A stretch of 64,000 nucleotides of DNA from Ilumatobacteraceae bacterium. Its GTDB lineage: Bacteria > Actinomycetota > Acidimicrobiia > Acidimicrobiales > Ilumatobacteraceae. The stretch covers positions 1 to 64,000 of the forward strand of contig JABSQH010000005.1 in assembly GCA_013213745.1 (NCBI GenBank), written 5' to 3'. Every line of letters starts with the position of its first letter. Positions within the stretch are counted from its first letter, which is position 1. Shown here one piece after another: positions 58,072-64,000 of the stretch. The notes beneath the pieces were generated by a model. That model did no database searches. It was not told where the DNA came from and saw only the letters and a list, made by a program, of their open reading frames with translations. Both the position numbers and the translations under genes were made by a program.

Positions 58072-58896
58072 GTGGGGATGTCCACCGACCGTCCGCAGGT
58101 CACCGTGCCTGCGTTGGCCGAGATGAAGCGCGCTGGCGCCCGAATCTCGATGATCACGGCCTACGACGCCACCTTTGCTCGCCTGGTCGATCTCGCCGGC
58201 ATCGACATGATCCTCGTCGGCGACTCGCTGGGCATGGTCGTGCAAGGCGAGTCGAACACGATTCCCGTCGACCTCGACGAGATGGCGTACCACGTCAGAA
58301 TGGTCGCTCGGGCTCAACCCAAGGCCCTGATCGTCGGCGACCTGCCGTTCGGGTCGTACCAGGTGTCAGTGCAACAAGGCGTCGAGAGCGCCATTCGCCT
58401 GATGAAAGAGGGTGCGGGCGCCGTCAAACTCGAGGGCGGTCTGCACATGGCCGAGACGATCGAGGCGATCACGAGCGTCGACATCCCCGTCGTCGGCCAC
58501 ATCGGTCTGACCCCGCAGAGCTACCACCGCATGGGTGGACACAAGGTCCAGGGACGGAACGACGGAATGGAAGCGGGCGGGCGCGACCGTCTCCTCGAAG
58601 ACGCCTTCGCCGTCGAGCAGGCCGGGGCGTCGGCGGTGGTGATCGAAGGTGTCCCCCGCGAACTCGCCGGTGAGATGACCGCCAAAGTCTCGATTCCCAC
58701 CATCGGTATCGGCGCCGGACCGGACTGCGACGGCCAAGTGTTGGTGCTCCACGACGTACTCGGACTCAGCGACGTACGGTTGAAGTTCACCAAGCAGTAC
58801 GCCGACTTGCGCACGCGGGCGATCGCAGCCACGGCGGGCTACGTGTCAGAGGTTCGGTCGGGCTCATGGCCCGACGACGACCACTCGTTCCACTGA
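58072..58896 (+). CDS. panB: 3-methyl-2-oxobutanoate hydroxymethyltransferase
   Basis: PanB makes ketopantoate in pantothenate synthesis. The 274-residue product has ISMITAYDATFARLVDLAGID, ILVGDSLGMVVQGE (metal site), GDLPFGSYQVS, VKLEGG, HIGLTPQSYHRMGG and TIGIGAGPDCDGQVLV. GTG 58072 is chosen for its spacing from TAGTTT; ATG 58078 is an alternative. panC follows 47 bases later. Confidence 0.95.
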   Translation: MGMSTDRPQVTVPALAEMKRAGARISMITAYDATFARLVDLAGIDMILVGDSLGMVVQGESNTIPVDLDEMAYHVRMVARAQPKALIVGDLPFGSYQVSVQQGVESAIRLMKEGAGAVKLEGGLHMAETIEAITSVDIPVVGHIGLTPQSYHRMGGHKVQGRNDGMEAGGRDRLLEDAFAVEQAGASAVVIEGVPRELAGEMTAKVSIPTIGIGAGPDCDGQVLVLHDVLGLSDVRLKFTKQYADLRTRAIAATAGYVSEVRSGSWPDDDHSFH

Positions 58897-58943
58897 CGCC
58901 CATCCTGACGCCTCCGGGTCAACGCTCGGTCGATCTTCGTCCA

Positions 58944-59813
58944 ATGCCCACTCCCATCGTCTTCTCCACGCCCGACGAACAACGCTCCTGGGCCGACGAC
59001 GTCCGCCGACAGGGCTCGACGATCGGCTTCGTCCCCACGATGGGCGCGCTCCATCGAGGCCACATCGCCCTCATCGACCATGCCCACAGCCTGGCGGACG
59101 TCGTCGTGGTCTCGGTTTTCGTCAACCCGCGGCAGTTCAACCAACGCGCCGACTTCGACGCCTACCCCCGACCAATCGACGACGACGTCCAACAGTGCGC
59201 CGCCGCGGGTGTCGCCGCCGTATTCGCTCCGACAGGCGCGGCGATGTACCCGCAGGGCTTCGAGACCACGGTGACCGCTGGCCCGCTCGCCAGCACCATG
59301 GAGGGCGCGCATCGAGATGGCCACTTCGACGGCGTCGTGACCGTATTGACCAAGCTGTTCAGCATCCTGCGCCCGGACCTCGCCGTGTTCGGCGAGAAGG
59401 ACTTCCAACAGCTGGCCATCGTCCGTCGCCTGGTCACCGACCTCGACCTCGACGTCGAGATCGTCGGCGCGCCGACCGTGCGCGAGCCCGACGGACTTGC
59501 GTTGTCCAGCCGGAATCGTCGGCTCGATGCCACGGCCCGGGCGGCGGCGCGGGCGGTCCCGCGGGCACTCGACGCGGCCATCGCCGCGGCGCGCGACGGC
59601 TCGGTCGACGATGCGTTGCGGGCCGCGTGCGACGTGTTCGACGCGGCACCGCAGGTCCACCCGGACTACGTCGAGATCTTCGACCCGAACACGTTGCGGC
59701 CGGTGCCGACGCTCGAGGGCCGGCGCGTTCCGGGGACGACGCGCATCGCCACCGCCGCTCACGTCGGCGACGTGCGCCTCATCGACAACCGCGATCTGTT
59801 CGAACGCGCCTAG
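58944..59813 (+). CDS. panC: Pantothenate synthetase
   Basis: PanC joins pantoate and beta-alanine with ATP. The 289-residue product has GFVPTMGALHRGHIALI (HxGH nucleotide site), VSVFVNPRQFN, GEKDFQQLAIVRRLV and LALSSRNRRL (KMSKS-like region). The ATG at 58944 gives the expected N-terminus; the open frame extends back into the gap after panB but lacks homology there. No panD is seen. The 3' end overlaps the convergent protease gene by four bases. Confidence 0.95.
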   Translation: MPTPIVFSTPDEQRSWADDVRRQGSTIGFVPTMGALHRGHIALIDHAHSLADVVVVSVFVNPRQFNQRADFDAYPRPIDDDVQQCAAAGVAAVFAPTGAAMYPQGFETTVTAGPLASTMEGAHRDGHFDGVVTVLTKLFSILRPDLAVFGEKDFQQLAIVRRLVTDLDLDVEIVGAPTVREPDGLALSSRNRRLDATARAAARAVPRALDAAIAAARDGSVDDALRAACDVFDAAPQVHPDYVEIFDPNTLRPVPTLEGRRVPGTTRIATAAHVGDVRLIDNRDLFERA

Positions 59814-60631
59814 CTCTGGAGCCGATCGGCGAGGCCCGAGAGGATGACCGTGAGCACGACTCCGTTGTAGATGGCGTGCGCCAGCACGGTCGGGCCGATG
59901 CGTCTGAGCCAGTAGGCCGCCGCTCCGAACGAGCACCCCACTGCCGTCAGCACGATGACGAGGCCGACATTACCGACCCCACGGACGGGGTCGACGTGGG
60001 CCAATCCGAACAGCACGCCTTGGATTGCCAGCGTCGGCGCGACCGCCATCTTCGACAGCAGCGCACGCATCACGACACCGCGAAACACGATCTCCTCGAC
60101 GAGCGGTGCGGCGATCACCGCGGCGATCACGATGGCCACGACATATGTGCGGTCGGCTTGGAGCTCGGTGACGCCATCGGTGTTACTCGATATGGGGATG
60201 TCGATGGCCGTGATGATCGCGATCACCGCCGCTTGCACACCGAGCGTCGAAAGCCAGATCACGGGTGCCCACCCGAGGTCTGACCACTTCGGCGTGAGCC
60301 CTGCGTCGCGCGCCAGATGGCCGCTGCCCCAGCGTCGGCTGGCATAGATACACCATGCGATCGATGGGCCGTAGCCCACGGCGGTCAGCAGCGCGACGTA
60401 CACCGCTACCGGCCACTCGAGACCGACGAGTGCATCGAGCAACAACTTCGACGCGATCAACGATGCGGTGAGTACGGCGATGGCCCCGATCGCCACGGGG
60501 ATCGGCAAGGTGGCGTGCGGGGGCGGCGGCGGAGCGAATTGCGGCGCATTCCGTTGGACGGGCTGCGCCTGATCGTTGCGATCCCAGCCGACTGCTCCGG
60601 TCGACGGGGACGGCGGAGGAAGCGCCGTCAC
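59810..60631 (-). CDS. CPBP family intramembrane metalloprotease
   Basis: The 273-residue product has a proline-rich cytoplasmic N-terminus (to about residue 42) and about seven membrane helices. The CPBP (CAAX protease/Abi) motifs are present: EEIVFRGVVMR, FGLAHVD and HAIYNGV, which hold the two Glu, His and Asn/His residues of the active site. The role could be prenyl-protein-like processing or bacteriocin self-immunity; none is shown. It overlaps the M1 peptidase gene by four bases. Confidence 0.88.
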   Translation of the reverse strand: MTALPPPSPSTGAVGWDRNDQAQPVQRNAPQFAPPPPPHATLPIPVAIGAIAVLTASLIASKLLLDALVGLEWPVAVYVALLTAVGYGPSIAWCIYASRRWGSGHLARDAGLTPKWSDLGWAPVIWLSTLGVQAAVIAIITAIDIPISSNTDGVTELQADRTYVVAIVIAAVIAAPLVEEIVFRGVVMRALLSKMAVAPTLAIQGVLFGLAHVDPVRGVGNVGLVIVLTAVGCSFGAAAYWLRRIGPTVLAHAIYNGVVLTVILSGLADRLQS

Positions 60632-62244
60632 GAGGGAAACGCCGCCGGCGGCGGAGCGGTGTACAGCCAGGAGTCGAACAGAGCACGCACGTCATCCTCG
60701 ACGGTAGCCGGATCGCTTCCGGACCCTGCGGGTGCTGTGCCGAACTCTTGGCCGATCGCGATCGTCAGATCGATCAACGCCTCGGTGTCCTGCGCCGTGC
60801 CGTTGTGCTCGACGATCCATCGCTGCAACAGCACAAAGAACGCTTCGTCACCGAGGAACCCGCGCAACGCGTGGACCACGACGCCGCCGCCGTCGTAGAC
60901 CTCGAATCCGAACAGTTCCTCGGTCCCCGGTGCTCCGGTGGCCACTGCGCCGTCCTGGCGTTGCGCCAGGGCGTTCTCCGCAGTCCGTTGCAGATCGATC
61001 TCTCCGATGAGGTCGAGCCACAACCATTGGGCGTAGGTGGCAAAACCCTCGTTGAGCCAGATCTCATTCCAGCTGGCGGGGCCGACTGCATTGCCGAACC
61101 ACTGATGCGCCAGCTCATGGGCCGTCAGCAACTCCTCGAGTCGGCCGAGCCCCGGCGACTCGAAGTTGCTGACATCGAACATCGACCGCCCCTGCGTCTC
61201 CATCGCCACGTTGGGGATCATGTCGACGATCGCCAACCCGTACCCGCTGAGCGGGTACGGGCCGAACCACTCCTCGAACTGACGAAACTGGCCGGGAAGG
61301 TGAGCGAACTCCGCCTCGAACCGATCGGTCTGGCTGGCGGGAACCACGTGCGTGAGCGGAATATCGCGGCCGTCGACACTCGTGTATGTGCCGTCGACGA
61401 TCTCGTAGTCGCCGATGATGAGCTGTACGAGGTAGGTCGCCATGGGCTCATCGAGCCCCCAACTCCACGTGTTCGATGCACGGTCGATGGCGATCAATTC
61501 CCCGTTGGCGACCGCAACGGTGTCCAGCGGCGCCGTGACGCTGAAGCTCCACGTGGCCTTGTCGGAGGGATGATCGTTGGCCGGCATCCACGAGCGCGCG
61601 CCATCGGGCTCGTTCAGCACGAAGGTCGACTCCGCCTCCCGAAACCAACCCGATGGCAGGCTGGCCGCAGAGCGGTTCGCCGCGTCCGGGGTGACGGTGT
61701 AGTCGACCGATACCGAGACCATCGAAGGGCGCCCTGCCGGGAGGTCGACGAGCAGTTCGGTGCCATCGTGGGTGAAGGCCAGCTCGGCGTTCGTCGCAAC
61801 GTCGGTGACTGCGTCGATCTCGAGATCGAGTGCGTCGAGTGCCAGTTGCCCGACTCCGTCGGGCACCTCGGCGCTGACGGTCACTGCGCCGACCAGCTGC
61901 CCTCCGTCGAGGGCATCGGTAGCGTCGAGGACCACGTCGTATGACAACACATCGATATCTGGGGATCCCAACGCCGGAAACAGCGGATCGTCCAGGCTGG
62001 TTGCCGCCGCTCGGTCGTCCCCGCCCGTCTCGCTCTCGGTCGTCGGCAAATCGTCTCGCGGCCCGTCGGTGGCCGGCAGTGTGGGCGCCGGGGTCGACGA
62101 AGGACGGGTCGTGTCGACCGCCGGAGCAGTGGTCTGTGTCGACGCGATCGAGTCGACTGCCTCGGTCTCGACCTGCCCCGATGAAGTACACGACGCGGCC
62201 AGGAGCGCAACACCGGCCATCACCGCGATCCGCCGTCGACTCAC
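60628..62244 (-). CDS. M1 family metallopeptidase lipoprotein
   Basis: The 538-residue product starts at GTG 62244 and has a lipobox (LLAASC, Cys19), a Thr/Pro/Ser linker to about residue 75, an M1 N-terminal beta domain and the thermolysin-like catalytic domain. HELAHQWFG and the downstream NEGFAT form the zinc site. The exopeptidase motif reads VAMETQG, where most family members have GAMEN; the Glu that binds the substrate amine is kept. It is predicted to be anchored on the outer face of the membrane. Confidence 0.88.
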   Translation of the reverse strand: MSRRRIAVMAGVALLAASCTSSGQVETEAVDSIASTQTTAPAVDTTRPSSTPAPTLPATDGPRDDLPTTESETGGDDRAAATSLDDPLFPALGSPDIDVLSYDVVLDATDALDGGQLVGAVTVSAEVPDGVGQLALDALDLEIDAVTDVATNAELAFTHDGTELLVDLPAGRPSMVSVSVDYTVTPDAANRSAASLPSGWFREAESTFVLNEPDGARSWMPANDHPSDKATWSFSVTAPLDTVAVANGELIAIDRASNTWSWGLDEPMATYLVQLIIGDYEIVDGTYTSVDGRDIPLTHVVPASQTDRFEAEFAHLPGQFRQFEEWFGPYPLSGYGLAIVDMIPNVAMETQGRSMFDVSNFESPGLGRLEELLTAHELAHQWFGNAVGPASWNEIWLNEGFATYAQWLWLDLIGEIDLQRTAENALAQRQDGAVATGAPGTEELFGFEVYDGGGVVVHALRGFLGDEAFFVLLQRWIVEHNGTAQDTEALIDLTIAIGQEFGTAPAGSGSDPATVEDDVRALFDSWLYTAPPPAAFPS

Positions 62245-62319
62245 GAGTGCGAGTGTGTCAGCACCGGCGCCCGCCGTGGCGTCGCGCTGCACCCTGCGGA
62301 AACGTGCGCTGTCCTCGTC

Positions 62320-63819
62320 TCAGCGGCGCAGATCGGCCTGTTCGACCGTCGCTCGATAGCGCACCGTGAACACGCTGTCGCCCGACAGGATGGGGCCGCG
62401 GCCGAGCATCCGCCCCCGCTCCCAGTTCGACAAGCCCAGCTCAGGGGTGTCGAGTGCGTACTGCCCGTCGACCCACCGCGTGAACGCATCGCCGACAAAC
62501 GGCGCGTCGACGCGCCGATAGAAGTTGTCGCGCTCGGCTGTGTCCTCACTGATGATCGAGGTCACGAAGCGCGGGCTATACCGGTTACACAGGTCGACCG
62601 CCTCGTCGACGGAGTCGGTCACCACGATCGTCATCTCCGGCGACGTCTCCCACTCCCACTCGGTGGCCAACTCGCGTTGCGAGATGATCGACGCAGCCGA
62701 CTCCTCGTGCGCGCCGTCCGCACGCTCGATCGTCACGGTCGAACGGAACCGCTCGTCGGGCACCCACGCTTCGGAACCCTCCACCACATGCAGCCGCGCG
62801 GAGCTCGAACGTGCCACCGCTGCGGCATCGAGCCCCTCGAGCACACGTGGGACGAGTTCAGGCGCCCGAGCGCGCGGCACCGCAACCACATTTGCGGTGT
62901 TACACACCTTGCGGTCGAGCGACGCACCGACCGCCGCACGCAAACGATCGCCGTCGGCCCGTTCACCTGCAACGATCCAGGCGCCACCTGTTCCGTGCAA
63001 GCTCACCGGAGTCCCCGACTGCGCGGCCACCGCACCCAGCTCCGCGACGGCTCGTCCCGAACCGCGGGCAACCGCAAGAGCCAAGCGGCGGTCGGCGAAG
63101 AGCGCATGGCCGGCAGCACGTTCCGGCGATTCCACGAGGCTGACGGTGCCGACGGGAAGTCCTGCCTCGGCGAGCGCCGGGCGCAGCGCGTGCTCGACGA
63201 TCGCAAGTGCCGTCGTCAACGCATCGGAACCGATGCGGAACACGACACTGTTGCCGGTGCGGACGACACCACAGGCATCGGCAAACACGTTCGGTCGCCC
63301 TTCGAACACGAACCCGACCACACCGAGTGGCGCTCGGCGCGCTTGCACCGTCCAGCCATCGTGATCATGTCGCGCAATCGCGTCGTCACGGCCGAGCGGT
63401 GCGTCCCGCCACACTTCGAGCCCGGTGATCATCCCATCGCGCATACGGTCGTCGAGGACCAACCGGGTGGTCGATCGACCCTTCGCCGCCGCCTGCGCGA
63501 CGTCGTGTTCATTGGCCGATGCAATGTGCGCGAACGCCGCAGCATCGCCGAGCCGACCTGCAAACCTGTCGAAGAACTCGGTGATCTGCTGATCGTCGAC
63601 TTCGGCCAAGTCGACGAAGCCCGATGTCGCCGACGTCACGGCGCGGTCGACGATCGCTCTCTGCGCAGCAGGGATGTGCAGCAGACGCTGTGTGTCTGCG
63701 ACCGCGATCAGCGCATCGCCCGCCTCGAAGGCGGCCGCCAGCTCGGCGTCGACGGTGAGCACGTGATCGCCACCGACCACGATCTGCTGGCCGGCGTGCA
63801 GTGTCGTGAGCGGCGTCAT
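62320..63819 (-). CDS. Glutamate-5-semialdehyde dehydrogenase-like protein with an N-terminal extension
   Basis: The 499-residue product matches ProA from about residue 78: ARRAPLGVVGFVFEGRPNVFADA, RTGNSVVFRIGSDA and the catalytic Cys306 in LDRKVCNTANVV, and it ends with LGRGPILSGDSVF in place of the usual HARGP. It is 80 residues longer than E. coli ProA, all at the N-terminus, and many positions differ. ProA reduces gamma-glutamyl phosphate in proline synthesis, but proB is absent and the next gene is a Gfo/Idh/MocA oxidoreductase, so a different acyl-phosphate or aldehyde substrate is possible. Its ATG overlaps the upstream stop (ATGA). Confidence 0.8.
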   Translation of the reverse strand: MTPLTTLHAGQQIVVGGDHVLTVDAELAAAFEAGDALIAVADTQRLLHIPAAQRAIVDRAVTSATSGFVDLAEVDDQQITEFFDRFAGRLGDAAAFAHIASANEHDVAQAAAKGRSTTRLVLDDRMRDGMITGLEVWRDAPLGRDDAIARHDHDGWTVQARRAPLGVVGFVFEGRPNVFADACGVVRTGNSVVFRIGSDALTTALAIVEHALRPALAEAGLPVGTVSLVESPERAAGHALFADRRLALAVARGSGRAVAELGAVAAQSGTPVSLHGTGGAWIVAGERADGDRLRAAVGASLDRKVCNTANVVAVPRARAPELVPRVLEGLDAAAVARSSSARLHVVEGSEAWVPDERFRSTVTIERADGAHEESAASIISQRELATEWEWETSPEMTIVVTDSVDEAVDLCNRYSPRFVTSIISEDTAERDNFYRRVDAPFVGDAFTRWVDGQYALDTPELGLSNWERGRMLGRGPILSGDSVFTVRYRATVEQADLRR

Positions 63820-64000
63820 CGAGGGAGCCCGAGTCCGACGAGCTCCGGGTACTCACTCAACTCGACGGGCCGGCCCTCAGCGATCGAGCGGTGCGCAGCG
63901 ACGCCGATCGCCACCGACCACAGACCGTCGAGCAGATTGACCTCGATTGGACCGACACCGTTGATCGCCTCCGAGAAGCCGACGTGTTCGAGGTAGCTCG
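63816..64000 (-). CDS. C-terminal end of a Gfo/Idh/MocA oxidoreductase (cut by window edge)
   Basis: The last 60 codons of a minus-strand gene end in TGA at 63816. The sequence has GVGPIEVNLLDGLWSVAIGV and HRSIAEGRPVELSEYPEL, which is typical of the C-terminus of NAD(P)-dependent sugar or inositol oxidoreductases of this family. The rest is outside the window. Four-base overlap with the ProA-like gene suggests a shared pathway. Confidence 0.75.
   Translation of the reverse strand, partial: SYLEHVGFSEAINGVGPIEVNLLDGLWSVAIGVAAHRSIAEGRPVELSEYPELVGLGLPR

Overview
The window is high-GC DNA, almost fully coding, and reads as a chromosomal segment of an actinobacterium. The best guess is class Acidimicrobiia (Ilumatobacter-like). 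This is inferred from gene content, not from a database search: an actinobacterial integration host factor (mihF), a PriA without a Walker A motif, a DUF3073 protein, a ClgR/ClpP pair, a PyrR-binding RNA leader, and many start codons 6-8 bases downstream of a TAnnnT box, as in leaderless actinobacterial transcription. No rRNA, tRNA, insertion sequence, phage or CRISPR was seen.

Region 1 (1-24.3 kb, minus strand) is a long housekeeping series with many 1-14 base overlaps. Read in the direction of transcription it runs alaS, ruvX, mltG, aroE, aroC, aroK, aroB, an M24 peptidase, efp, nusB, a DUF2079 membrane protein, then pyrR, pyrB, pyrC, carA, carB, pyrD, mihF, gmk, rpoZ, coaBC, metK and priA. 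It covers chorismate synthesis and the first four steps to orotate. pyrR has a leader hairpin carrying a PyrR-binding loop next to the ribosome binding site. pyrE, pyrF and a pyrK electron-transfer subunit are absent.

Region 2 (24.4-39.8 kb) is mixed: a cysteine-rich protein of unknown function, a DUF3073 gene, an orphan ParA-type ATPase, an NTF2-like/AAC(3) fusion with a minisatellite linker, RNase D, mobA, DUF3151, pyruvate kinase, an M18 aminopeptidase, a LysM lipoprotein, plsC, cmk, an alpha/beta hydrolase, Sua5/TsaC and a J-domain protein. It also holds a decayed Gfo/Idh/MocA oxidoreductase and a broken or split partner-switch locus (RsbW-like, cNMP-binding and SpoIIE-like pieces).

Region 3 (39.8-50.3 kb) has a branched-chain amino acid type ABC importer: the binding lipoprotein is on the plus strand, facing livF, livG, livM and livH on the minus strand. 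LivH carries an extra secreted N-terminal domain. Next come ctaA (heme A synthase), a lipocalin-like protein, a methyltransferase, a DUF2510 membrane protein and a frameshifted P-loop kinase.

Region 4 (50.3-64 kb) has a heterodimeric ABC exporter with one degenerate ATP site, a small membrane protein, clgR convergent with clpP2/clpP1, a hexapeptide acyltransferase, a P1 (DmpA-like) peptidase, panB and panC, a CPBP protease, an M1 metallopeptidase lipoprotein, a ProA-like dehydrogenase and the end of a Gfo/Idh/MocA oxidoreductase. The most notable signals are the gmk start inside a 14-base tandem repeat, the PyrR RNA element, the LivH and AAC(3) fusions, the partner-switch remnants, the two dyads in front of clpP1, and the recurring leaderless promoter motif.
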